DNA of 64,000 bases, taken from Actinomadura barringtoniae. GTDB lineage: Bacteria; Actinomycetota; Actinomycetes; Streptosporangiales; Streptosporangiaceae. The notes below the pieces were generated by a model. It was not told where the DNA came from, made no database searches, and saw only the letters and a list, made by a program, of their open reading frames with translations. The position numbers were made by a program, and so were the translations under genes. Location of the stretch: positions 105,823-169,822 of the forward strand of contig NZ_JAGEOJ010000026.1 in the NCBI RefSeq assembly GCF_017573505.1, written 5' to 3'. Below, piece after piece: positions 17,043 through 26,247 of the stretch (within the stretch, counting starts at the first letter, position 1; each line of letters begins with the position of its first letter).

Positions 17043-18845
17043 TCAGCCGGGCTCATACGCCAGCCTCAAGGGCATGCTCATGTTGGCCGTGACGGTGAAG
17101 GCACAGGTGGTCTGCCCCGACTTGCACGGTGCCTGGCCGCCCCAGGAAGGAACCCTGCTGTTGCCCGGCAGCCTCACCTCGATGGTCCCGCCGTGAGGGA
17201 CGGTGTAGAGGCACTGGGCGTTCAGACCTTGACACCGCGGCCTGGCCGTACCGGCCACAGTGACGTCGATGCCGTACGAAGCGACCGTCGGGTCGGACGC
17301 ACCGTCAATGCGGACCTCGACGGTGTGGTCAGCGGGCCGCTCGGCCGGCACGTACGGCCCACCACCGGGAGAACCGTCCGAGTCACTCCCGGACCCGCCA
17401 CCGCCAGACCCGTCCGAGTCACTCCCGGACCCGCCGCCATCAGACCCGTCCGAGCCGTTCCCGGACCCGCCGCCACCTGACCCGTCCGGCCCACTCCCGG
17501 CCCTGCCGCCAGAGCCGCTGCGGTTCGTGCCGTCGGGCAACCTGCCTCCGCCGTCGCCCCGACCGGCTGGTCCGCTTCGATCGCTGCCGTCGCCCTCACT
17601 CGAATCGGCTCCGCCCGTGGCGCCGCGCCCTGAGCCCGCGTCGGCGTGACCGGGGCGCCTGCCCCCGGTTCCTGGGCGGGTGGGTTTGACCCGGCCGGGG
17701 GCCTTGCTCACGGTGGACGGCTTGGGCGATGCCGGCTCCGCGGCCAGCACGCCGAGGCCCGTCTGCCGGAACGCCCCTCCAACCGCCAGTACGGCCGTCA
17801 GCAACCCGCCCACGAGCACGACGGCCGCCACCGGGCCCCACTCCCAGCCGTTCCGGCCTGGACCGGAAGGCGAACGCCGCGTGGACGGCGGCCGAGCCGC
17901 GGGCGCGCGCCTGCTGGAGCGCCGCCGTGTGGGAGGAGCCGGCGACCGGGCGGTCACCGCCGGGCCCGTTACCGCCTCCGTGTTGGACACCAGCCTGACC
18001 CGACCCATCACATTCCGATGGAGTCCGGCCAAGAACAGCGGCGGCACCAAGGCGAGGATCCACCAGAACCCGTTCTCCTTGCACCAATGACCGCATTTGG
18101 CGCAATCGCTGATGTGTTGGACCACTTTCCACCGCAACGTCGCCGGCATGACGCTCATACGGGAAGCGGCCTTGCGGAAGCTCGCGACAGCTTTGACGCC
18201 GCGGATGTCGGCGCAGCCGTTCCCGCTCAGGACCAAGACGGTGGCGCCGAACGCCTCCTTCAGGTACTGCCGGTGGTCGTAGAGCCGCCGGGATGCGATC
18301 TGCCTGGACACGCCCAGCGCCTGCGCCAGCTCACTGACCTCCATACCCTGCCGGACGACGAGATCGTAGAGGCGCTGTTCCCCCTCGGGCAGGGTCGGCA
18401 CCAGCGCCTCGAGCAGTCGCAGCAACTCTTGCTCACGGATCGCGAATCCGTGGTCGGATTCGGCACGGTCGCTGCGTGCGCGGGTCCTCTCACGATCTTC
18501 CACGGCGTCCGCTGACGGGAGTTCCATCCGGCGCGGTGCGGCTCTGTAGCGCCGGATCACCTGACGGTGGGCGATCTCCCGCAGGTAGTTCACGGCCGCC
18601 CGAGGATCCCTGAGCCTGTAAAGCGCGGTGTAGGCCTCCACCCACGTGTCCGCGGCCGCCTCCTCCGCGGCGCCGCCATCGGGTGCCAGCCCGATCGCGC
18701 ACCGGCGCAGCACCATCGGCCCATACCGTGCGACGAGCGGCTCGAACGCCCGCTCTCTTTCCCGTCCAGGCGCGGCCGCCTGAAACCGTAGGATCAGTTC
18801 CCGGTCCAGCCGCCACTGCTCATCACGCGACCGCTTCTCGCTCAT
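17043..18845 (-). CDS. ECF-type sigma factor fused to zinc anti-sigma-like domain, membrane helices and outer domain
   Basis: A 600-residue chimera. Residues about 20-100 are sigma region 2 and about 140-200 region 4 (LPEGEQRLYDLVV, then ELAQALGVSRQIASRRLYDHR). Next is a zinc anti-sigma signature H-x3-C-x2-C: His244, Cys248, Cys251 within QHISDCAKC. Hydrophobic helices follow at about 259-276 and 338-358. Then comes a Pro/Ser/Gly/Asp-rich stalk with 12-residue repeats and a C-terminal outer domain with two cysteine pairs (RCQGLNAQC, PCKSGQTTC). The ATG at 18845 precedes the sigma domain. Likely a membrane-tethered sigma factor released or uncovered on an envelope signal. Confidence 0.85.
   Translation of the reverse strand: MSEKRSRDEQWRLDRELILRFQAAAPGRERERAFEPLVARYGPMVLRRCAIGLAPDGGAAEEAAADTWVEAYTALYRLRDPRAAVNYLREIAHRQVIRRYRAAPRRMELPSADAVEDRERTRARSDRAESDHGFAIREQELLRLLEALVPTLPEGEQRLYDLVVRQGMEVSELAQALGVSRQIASRRLYDHRQYLKEAFGATVLVLSGNGCADIRGVKAVASFRKAASRMSVMPATLRWKVVQHISDCAKCGHWCKENGFWWILALVPPLFLAGLHRNVMGRVRLVSNTEAVTGPAVTARSPAPPTRRRSSRRAPAARPPSTRRSPSGPGRNGWEWGPVAAVVLVGGLLTAVLAVGGAFRQTGLGVLAAEPASPKPSTVSKAPGRVKPTRPGTGGRRPGHADAGSGRGATGGADSSEGDGSDRSGPAGRGDGGGRLPDGTNRSGSGGRAGSGPDGSGGGGSGNGSDGSDGGGSGSDSDGSGGGGSGSDSDGSPGGGPYVPAERPADHTVEVRIDGASDPTVASYGIDVTVAGTARPRCQGLNAQCLYTVPHGGTIEVRLPGNSRVPSWGGQAPCKSGQTTCAFTVTANMSMPLRLAYEPG
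17380..17487. repeat. Three 36-bp tandem repeats coding the Ser/Asp/Gly stalk
   Basis: Units start at 17380, 17416 and 17452, with a decayed fourth after 17487. Each codes a 12-residue Gly/Ser/Asp unit such as SGSDSDGSGGGG in the extracellular stalk of the sigma fusion protein. Confidence 0.85.
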
Positions 18846-19101
18846 GCCCCCGCCCACCCCCCGGCCCGCCCGTGCTCGCACTGTGGCACGACACGCATAC
18901 GCGGGGACACTGGACGATCGGTTACGGCCTCGCTACCTTCCGCACCCGCCGCCCTCGGCGCCTTCGGCCATGGCCGGTTTGCCCTTTCCAACAGATCCAC
19001 TGCCGTCCTCCTCTGATACCGGCCCCACGCCGGCTCTCTAGGACAGGTGCGGATCTGAACGCGATCATCCCCCTTGCGGGAGGCACGAATTCAGGAGGAT
19101 T

Positions 19102-19146
19102 GCTCTCGGATCCGGCTCGGACCTTAAGGTCTTCGCGACACGCTGA
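19102..19146 (+). pseudogene. Relic of the 3' end of a Tat-exported protein paralogue
   Basis: The 15 codons end in LGSGSDLKVFATR then TGA. The intact gene at 15557-16672 ends in LGSGSDLKVFTTQ then TAA. At the DNA level 28 of 30 bases match between 19105-19134 and 16631-16660. Upstream sequence does not match, so only the tail of a lost duplicate remains. Confidence 0.75.
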
Positions 19147-19259
19147 CCAACCGCTCCTGGCGGGCGTATCGACCACCTTAAATGGCCTTTAGGGCTGGTG
19201 CTTTACGGTCCGGCGCGGCCTTGTCGCCTCCATTCGGGCGTGTCACGATCACGCAGATT

Positions 19260-19278
19260 CTTAGGAAGCTTTCCTAAG
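19260..19278. promoter_or_regulatory. Palindromic site upstream of the chitinase gene
   Basis: CTTAGGAA-GCT-TTCCTAAG, 8-bp perfect arms, lies 28 bp before the chitinase start. Probable operator or activator site for the secreted hydrolase; the binding protein is unknown. Confidence 0.6.
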
Positions 19279-19306
19279 AGCTCCCATCCAGGGAAGGTGT
19301 GATCCG

Positions 19307-20194
19307 ATGCGACGGATCGTGGTCCTGCTGGCGGCGCTCCCCCTCGTCGCCGCCGGCCTCGGCGTCCTGAACATTGCCTCGGCGAACGCGGCGGCGTGCG
19401 CGGCCGCCTGGAACTCCTCGTCGGTCTACACCGGCGGCATGGTCGCCTCGTACAACGGGCACAACTGGTCGGCGAAGTGGTGGACGCAGAACGAGACGCC
19501 CGGCAACGCCGACGTGTGGGCCGACCAAGGGACCTGCGGCGGCGGTGGGCCGACGGACCCGCCTCCTAACTCCGGCGGCTTCGTTGTGAGCGAGGCGCAG
19601 TTCAACCAGATGTTCCCGAGCAGGAATTCGTTCTACAGCTACAGCGGGCTGACCTCGGCGATGAGCGCGTTCCCCGCGTTCGCCAAGACCGGGAGTGACA
19701 CCGTCCAGAAGCAGGAGGCGGCCGCCTTCCTCGCCAACGTCAACCACGAGACCGGCGGGCTGGTCTACATCGTCGAGCAGAACACCTCGAACTACCCGCA
19801 CTACTGCGACTACAGCCAGCCCTACGGGTGCCCTGCCGGGCAGGCGGCCTACTACGGGCGCGGTCCCATCCAGCTCAGCTGGAACTTCAATTACAAGGCC
19901 GCGGGCGACGCCCTGGGCATCAACCTGCTGAACGACCCGTGGCAGGTGGAGCGGGACTCGGCCGTCGCCTGGAAGACCGGCCTCTGGTACTGGATGACGC
20001 AGAACGGTCCCGGCACCATGACCGCCCACAACGCGATGGTCAACGGCCGCGGCTTCGGCGAGACCATCCGCAGCATCAACGGCTCGCTGGAGTGCAACGG
20101 CGGCAACCCCGGTCAGGTGCAGAGCAGAGTGGACGCCTACCAGCGGTTCACGCAGATCCTGGGTGTGGACCCGGGCGGCAACCTGTACTGCTGA
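19307..20194 (+). CDS. Secreted GH19 chitinase with N-terminal CBM5/12
   Basis: A 295-residue endochitinase. A Sec signal peptide (residues 1-29, ending ASANA) precedes a chitin-binding CBM5/12 module (about 31-77: AAWNSSSVYTGGMVASYNG, then WSAKWWTQNETPG). A short Gly/Pro linker leads to the GH19 domain (about 92-295). Catalytic acid Glu148 lies in NHETGG; Glu157 in VEQN is the second acidic residue. YYGRGPIQLSW is the family signature. It cleaves beta-1,4-GlcNAc chains outside the cell, serving nutrition or antifungal action. It has its own palindromic control site upstream. Confidence 0.95.
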   Translation: MRRIVVLLAALPLVAAGLGVLNIASANAAACAAAWNSSSVYTGGMVASYNGHNWSAKWWTQNETPGNADVWADQGTCGGGGPTDPPPNSGGFVVSEAQFNQMFPSRNSFYSYSGLTSAMSAFPAFAKTGSDTVQKQEAAAFLANVNHETGGLVYIVEQNTSNYPHYCDYSQPYGCPAGQAAYYGRGPIQLSWNFNYKAAGDALGINLLNDPWQVERDSAVAWKTGLWYWMTQNGPGTMTAHNAMVNGRGFGETIRSINGSLECNGGNPGQVQSRVDAYQRFTQILGVDPGGNLYC

Positions 20195-20201
20195 CCGTCT
20201 G

Positions 20202-20215
20202 CTGACGATCGTCAG
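20202..20215. promoter_or_regulatory. 14-bp palindrome upstream of the two-component genes
   Basis: CTGACGATCGTCAG is perfectly self-complementary and ends 21 bp before the kinase GTG. It could be a self-regulatory site of the response regulator or a weak terminator of the chitinase gene. Confidence 0.45.
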
Positions 20216-20236
20216 GCGTCGGATACCCTGACCGCC

Positions 20237-21520
20237 GTGATCTTGAGGCTGCGCGGGTTCCCGGCACGCGAGGGAATCGGGGCGTGGTGGAGCGCGCCGG
20301 TCAGGGCCACGACGTGGCTGGCCACCGCGCAGGTCGCGGCGGGCGGTGCGGTGGCGCTCGCCGGCCTGGCCGCCGTCGCGATGCCGATCGCGGTCGGTAT
20401 CGAGCTCGCGCGGTCGGTCGTCGCCCCGGTGCTGGCGTTGGTCGTCATCCTCGCGGTGGTACGCGTCTGCACCGCGTTGCAGCGCTCCCGGATCACCGCC
20501 CTCACCGACGTCGATCCCGCCGGGGACCGTCCCGGACCGGCCTGGTGGCGCTACCCCCTCACCGCCGGGGCCTGGCGTCAGGTCGCCTACCATTTCGTGG
20601 CCGGGCCGGTCGGGCTCGCCATGGCGGCGCTGGTCGGCGCGGCCTGGAGCGGCGGGCTGCTGCTCGCCACCGCGCCCGCCCACGCGTGGACGCTGCCGTC
20701 GCACGGGCGGCTCGGGTCGCTCGCCTGGAGTCCGCACGCGCCCCTCGCCATCGTCGCGATGACCGTCGCGGGGTTGCTGCTCCTCCTGCTCAGCCCCGCG
20801 CTGGCCACCGCCCTGGCGCGCGCGGACCTGGCGATCGCGCGCACGTTCCTGGGGCCGACCCGGCGCGAGGAGCGCGCCAGGCTGACCCGGCGGATGTCCA
20901 GGCTGGCCGAGAGCCGGGCCGCGACCGTCGAGGCGGCCGACGCCGAACGCCGCCGGATCGAACGCGACCTGCACGACGGCGCCCAGCAGCGGCTGGTGTC
21001 GCTGGCGATGAATCTGGGCATCGCCCGCGCGATGCTGAAGGATCTGCCCGAGCCCGCCCTTGAGGTCATCGCCCGTTCCCACGAGGACGCCAAGCTGGCG
21101 ATGACCGAGCTGCGCGACTTCGTGCGCGGCCTGCACCCCGCCGTGCTGGACGAGCTCGGGCTCGACGCGGCGCTGTCCGGGCTCGCGGCACGCACCCCGA
21201 TTCCCGTGGACGTCCGGGTCGACCTACCGGAACGGCCCAGTGCCGCGCTGGAGTCGGTGGCCTACTTCGTCGTCTCCGAGGCGCTCACCAACGTGGTCAA
21301 GCACGCCGACGCGTCCCACGCAGAGGTGGTCCTCACGCGCCTGAACGGCCAGATCGTGCTGACGGTCGTCGACGACGGCCGCGGCGGCGCGAGCACGGCG
21401 GGCGGCAGCGGCCTGGCCGGGCTGTCCCGCCGGGTCGCCTCGGTCGACGGCACCCTGTCCCTGTCCAGCCCGACCGGCGGCCCGACCCGCCTGACTGTGA
21501 AGCTGCCATGCGCATTGTGA
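20237..21520 (+). CDS. Membrane sensor histidine kinase (NarL/HisKA_3 type)
   Basis: A 427-residue kinase. The N-terminal half holds about four to five membrane helices without a large outer domain (intramembrane-sensing layout). The dimerisation domain has the phospho-accepting His in RRRIERDLHDGAQQRLV (His about 246). The ATPase domain has SEALTNVVKHA (N box) and VVDDGRGG (G1). Its 3' end overlaps the response regulator by 13 bp, so both are coupled. Short kinases of this sort beside FtsX-type ABC exporters commonly control their expression; here the ABC genes are on the opposite strand nearby. Confidence 0.92.
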   Translation: MILRLRGFPAREGIGAWWSAPVRATTWLATAQVAAGGAVALAGLAAVAMPIAVGIELARSVVAPVLALVVILAVVRVCTALQRSRITALTDVDPAGDRPGPAWWRYPLTAGAWRQVAYHFVAGPVGLAMAALVGAAWSGGLLLATAPAHAWTLPSHGRLGSLAWSPHAPLAIVAMTVAGLLLLLLSPALATALARADLAIARTFLGPTRREERARLTRRMSRLAESRAATVEAADAERRRIERDLHDGAQQRLVSLAMNLGIARAMLKDLPEPALEVIARSHEDAKLAMTELRDFVRGLHPAVLDELGLDAALSGLAARTPIPVDVRVDLPERPSAALESVAYFVVSEALTNVVKHADASHAEVVLTRLNGQIVLTVVDDGRGGASTAGGSGLAGLSRRVASVDGTLSLSSPTGGPTRLTVKLPCAL

Positions 21521-22149
21521 TCGCCGAAGACTCGTTCCTGCTGCGCGAAGGCCTGGTCCGGCTGCTGGAGCTCGGCGGCATGACCGTCGACGCGGCGGTG
21601 GGCGACGCCGACGCGCTGCTGGAGGCGGTCGAACGACACGATCCCGACCTGGTGGTCGTGGACGTGCGGATGCCACCCACGCACACCGACGAGGGACTAC
21701 GCGCAGCCCTGAAACTGCGAAAAGGCGGGCCACGGCCGAGCGTGCTGGTGCTGTCGCAGTACGTCGAGGAACGGCACGCCACCGAGCTGCTGCGAGGCGA
21801 CACCAAGGGCTTCGGATACCTGCTGAAGGACCGGGTCGCGGACATGGAGGACTTCCTGGCCACCGTGCGCCGGGTCGCCGAGGGCAGGACCGCGATCGAC
21901 CCGGAGGTCGTCTCGCAGTTGCTGAGCCGCAGCGACGGCCCGCTCGACCGGCTGACACCGCGCGAGTACGAGGTGCTGGAACTGATGGCGGAGGGACGGT
22001 CCAACGGCGGGATCGCCGAGAAGCTGGTGGTGAGCGAGAGCGCGGTCGCCAAGCACGTCGCGGGGATCTTCGCCAAGTTCGACCTGCCCGGCACGGCGCA
22101 GGAGCATCGCCGGGTGCTCGCCGTGCTGAAGTTCCTCAGCGGTGCCTGA
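21508..22149 (+). CDS. NarL/LuxR-type response regulator
   Basis: A 213-residue regulator. The receiver domain has acidic residues in VIAEDS, the phospho-acceptor Asp52 in VVVDVRMPP, and the conserved Lys in LLKDRV. The LuxR HTH follows: LTPREYEVLELMAEGRSNGGIAEKLVVSESAVAKHV (about residues 149-184). It works with the kinase upstream. The DUF4097 gene downstream overlaps it by 8 bp, making a three-gene operon. A likely target is the ABC exporter operon at 22944-26146. Confidence 0.93.
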   Translation: MRIVIAEDSFLLREGLVRLLELGGMTVDAAVGDADALLEAVERHDPDLVVVDVRMPPTHTDEGLRAALKLRKGGPRPSVLVLSQYVEERHATELLRGDTKGFGYLLKDRVADMEDFLATVRRVAEGRTAIDPEVVSQLLSRSDGPLDRLTPREYEVLELMAEGRSNGGIAEKLVVSESAVAKHVAGIFAKFDLPGTAQEHRRVLAVLKFLSGA

Positions 22150-22930
22150 GCGGGTGAAGGTGCTGCGGCTGCTCTGGATCACGGTGGGGGCGGCCGCCAC
22201 CGTCGCGCTGCTGGGCGCGGGGATCGTCGGCGGGCGGATCTGGTCGGGCCGCGCGGACGCGCCCTCCCAGCCGGCCGTCCGCTACTCGCGCATCCACGCC
22301 GTGACCAAGGTCATCGTGGAGATCAACAGCGGCTACGTGCAGGTCAGGGTGGGCGGCACCGGGCGGGTCGACTTCGAGCGGCGGCCCCGCGACGGGCAGA
22401 TCCTCGACCTGAAGGAGGTCTGGGAGGGCGACCGCCTCCGGCTCACCGGCGCCTGCCGCGACGGGAACGGCAAGCGCGTCACGCGCTGCCAGGCCGGGTA
22501 CGTCCTCCAGGTCCCGGCGGCCACCGAGATCGAGGCGCGCACCGACTCGGGCGACCTCACCGTGGCCGGGCTCACCGGCGCGGTGTCCATGACGTCCGGC
22601 AGCGGCGACCTCGAACTGCGGAACGTCGGCGGGCCCGTTCGGCTGACGACCAACTCGGGCGGGGTGACGGCCGCCGCCCTGCGCTCGTCCAACCTGGAGG
22701 CGCAGACCAACACCGGCGACGTCATGGTGGCGTTCGCCGCGCCGCCGGAGCTGGCGGCCGTGACCACCAACACCGGCGACATCGAGCTGACCGTTCCCCC
22801 GGGCCGGTACCGGACCAGCGCCGACACCATCTCCGGCCGGCGAGAGGTCACCGTCCCGGGGAGCGCCGCCTCCTCACCCGCCCTCCAGGCCCGCAGCAAC
22901 AGCGGTGACGTGCGGCTGCGGGCCGGCTGA
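22142..22930 (+). CDS. Membrane-anchored DUF4097 protein
   Basis: A 262-residue protein with an N-terminal anchor (LLWITVGAAATVALLGAGIVGG, here split as residues 10-31) and an outer beta-helical domain of repeated short strands: INSGYVQVRV, TDSGDLTVAG, GSGDLELRN, TNTGDVMVAF, TNTGDIELTV, SNSGDVRLRA. GTG at 22142 overlaps the response regulator; a GTG at 22154 is a possible alternative. Being in the two-component operon and convergent with the ABC exporter, it may act as an envelope accessory or sensor. Two cysteines (ACRDG, RCQAG) could form a disulfide. Confidence 0.85.
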   Translation: MPERVKVLRLLWITVGAAATVALLGAGIVGGRIWSGRADAPSQPAVRYSRIHAVTKVIVEINSGYVQVRVGGTGRVDFERRPRDGQILDLKEVWEGDRLRLTGACRDGNGKRVTRCQAGYVLQVPAATEIEARTDSGDLTVAGLTGAVSMTSGSGDLELRNVGGPVRLTTNSGGVTAAALRSSNLEAQTNTGDVMVAFAAPPELAAVTTNTGDIELTVPPGRYRTSADTISGRREVTVPGSAASSPALQARSNSGDVRLRAG

Positions 22931-22943
22931 CCGAGTCGAGGGA

Positions 22944-25408
22944 TCACTCGCCGCGCGGGGCGGGCCCGCCGACGAGAAGGCGGGTCGCGATCACCGAGGT
23001 GCAGAGGGCGGTCACCGCGCACACGGCCGTGACCGCGAGGATCGACGTCCACGGGACGGTCATCTGGAAGCCGCCCACCAGCTTGGTCAACGCCGCCCGC
23101 TGACCGGCCACGACGCTGATCGCCGCCACGCCCGCGAGGACGGCACCGGCGACCGTCGCCACCACGGTCTCGGCGGCCACGAAGGCGAGCGTCTTACGCC
23201 GGGTGGCACCGGCCAGGGTGAGGGCCGACAGCTCACGGCGGCGGTCCGGAGCCGCCATCACCAGGGTGTTGGCGATCGCGATCAGGGCGAACGCCAGCGC
23301 GATCCCGAACACGTTCCCGGTGGCCAGCCTGGTCTTGCGCTGCTGGTCGGCCTGCTCGGCGTCCAGGAGGGACGACCTGGTGGACAGCTTCACAGGCCGG
23401 TCGTGCACGGCCGAACGCAGCGCCGCGGCCACGGCGGAGGTGTCGCCGCCCGGTGCGACCTTGACCTCGATCTGGGTCGGGCGGGCCCCACCGGCGCGGG
23501 CGGCGGGAACGTAGCCGATCTCGCCGGTGACCGTGGTGCGGGACTCGGCGGCCACGCGCAGCGGCGCGGACGTGCCGTCCGGTAGCCAGGCCTTTACCCG
23601 GTCGCCTGTACGGATTCCGAACTCGCCGGCGGTGTCGTGGTCCAGCACCAGGAAGTCGTCGCCGAGCCGTTCCAAGGACCCGTCCACAACAGAGGGCTGC
23701 CGCGTCGCGGTCAGCGCCCGCGGATCGACGGCGAACGCCGACAGCGTGCCCAGATAGCGGTCGCCGTCCCCGCTCAGCCGGACCTCGGCGGGGGTGTAGA
23801 CCGCGACCGTGGCGCCTGGGATGGCTCGCACCCTGTCGATGACGGCCGGGCCGATCTCGCCGTCGCCCTGGGCCGACAGGATGTAGTCGGCCCTGCTCTC
23901 GGCGCGCAGCCCGGCCACGTTCGCCGCGTTCGCCGCGTCCTGGGCCGTGAACAGCGCCGCGCCGAGGCCGACGGCCAGCACCACCGGAGTGGCGACCGCG
24001 GCGGTGCGGCGTCCGGCGAACAGCGCGCCCTCGCGGACCACCATGGCGCCCGCGCCCAGCCTGCCCAGCGGCCAGGTCAGCGCGGTCACGACGGGACGGA
24101 CCAGCAGCGGTGTCAGCAGCGCGCAGCCGCCCACCAGCAGGACCGGAACGAACAGGTAGTTCTGCATGCTCAGCGCGATGACCTGGTCGGAATTGATGGC
24201 GCCGGCGCTCTTCTGAACACCCAGCACGAGCAGCACCCCACCGAGCACCAGCCGTACCGGCGTGGCCGCCCGGCGCCTGCCGGTGGCCTCGCGCAGCGCT
24301 TCCGCCGGGCGGACGCGGCCGGCCCTCCAGGACACCACGGCCGTGCCGATCATCGCCGACAGCAGCCCCAGGCAGAACGAGATCACCAGCGGGGCGGGGC
24401 GGGCGTCGACGGCGAGCCAGGACGGCGCGACACCGTGGTCCACCATCCAGGCGCGCAGCACCCCGGTCAGCGGGATGCCGGCGGCGCACCCGACCGCCGA
24501 GGCCAGCACGGCCAGCAGGAAGGCCTCGGCGAGCACCATGCGGCGGACCTGCCCCGGCGTCGCGCCCACCGTCCGCAGCAGGGCCACCTCCCGGCGCCGC
24601 TGGTCGACCACGAAGGCGAAGGTCGCGATGACCACGAAGACGACGACGAAGACGACGAGCATCATCGACGTTCCGGCCATGCCCTCGGCGTCGCGGAGCT
24701 GGTCGCGGCCGCCGTTCTGGTCGTGCTCGGCCTTCAGCCGGTCCGCACCCGTGAGCACCCGCGCGCCGGTCCCCTGAACCGCCGCGCGCACCGACTCGAC
24801 CGTGCCGTAGGCGACGACGGCGCCGACCTCGGGCGACAGCCGCGCCGCCTCCTGGTCGGCGAAGAACACGGCGTTCTCGAACCACACCGGAGCGGTGACC
24901 CCCACGACCCGGTAGTCACCGAAGCCGGTGGCGGTGGCGACCCGGACGGTCCGGCCGACCAGCGAAGGGTCGCCGCCACCGACGACGATCTCGCGGGCCG
25001 ACGCGGGCGCATGCCCGTTCACCAGCCGATACGGGGTGAACGCTGCGGTGCCCCAAGGGTGGCCCACCTGCTCGTCCGGGCCCCCGGGAAGCTGTGCGGA
25101 GAACGTCCTGTCCTGCACCGTCCGGCCGGTGCCGGACAGGGCCTGGACGACCCGTGCGGGCAGCGGCTTCGGCGCGACCATCGGAAACTCGCGCGGGTCG
25201 CCGTCGTCGTCCTTGAGCTTCAGCGTCACCGGCGCGGTCACCACCGCCGGGGCCTGCGCGTACCGCTGCGGGCCGTGGAACTCGGTGGAGCTCACCGCGC
25301 CCAGGGTGAGGGCCATCATCGCGATGATGGAGGTGCCCAGGGCCAGCGCCAGGAACGCCCCGGCGTAACTCGCCGCGCGGCTGCGCAGGGTGGCCAGCGC
25401 GATCCGGA

Positions 25409-25412
<4 letters not shown>
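22944..25412 (-). CDS. FtsX-fold ABC permease
   Basis: An 822-residue permease with the same layout as the one at 6990-9488: a first helix (about 18-38), outer domain to about 240, three helices, a middle cluster of helices, a second outer domain and three final helices. It starts with a GTG that overlaps the ATPase stop by 4 bp. With its ATPase it forms a MacB-like exporter. It is convergent with the two-component/DUF4097 operon with only 13 bp between them. Confidence 0.92.
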
Positions 25413-26146
<734 letters not shown>

Positions 26147-26200
26147 GGCCTTGAAGCTAAAGGTCAGAGCCCTACTGGAACCATGACGTGGAGACCCGAC

Positions 26201-26228
26201 CCGACCCTGTAGCCAGCACCAGGGTCGG
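26201..26228 (-). terminator. Hairpin after the Ser/Thr kinase gene
   Basis: CCGACCCT (26201-26208) pairs with AGGGTCGG (26221-26228) around a 12-base loop, 19 bp beyond the kinase stop on the minus strand. Confidence 0.5.
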
Positions 26229-26247
26229 CCTCAGTTTCTTGGAAACC

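Larger units (their letters stand above)
18846..19306. other. Intergenic region of 461 bp
   Basis: This gap separates the divergent sigma-fusion and chitinase genes. It contains a relic of the 3' end of a Tat-protein paralogue (19102-19146) and a palindrome just before the chitinase (19260-19278). I see no intact gene in the rest. Confidence 0.7.
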
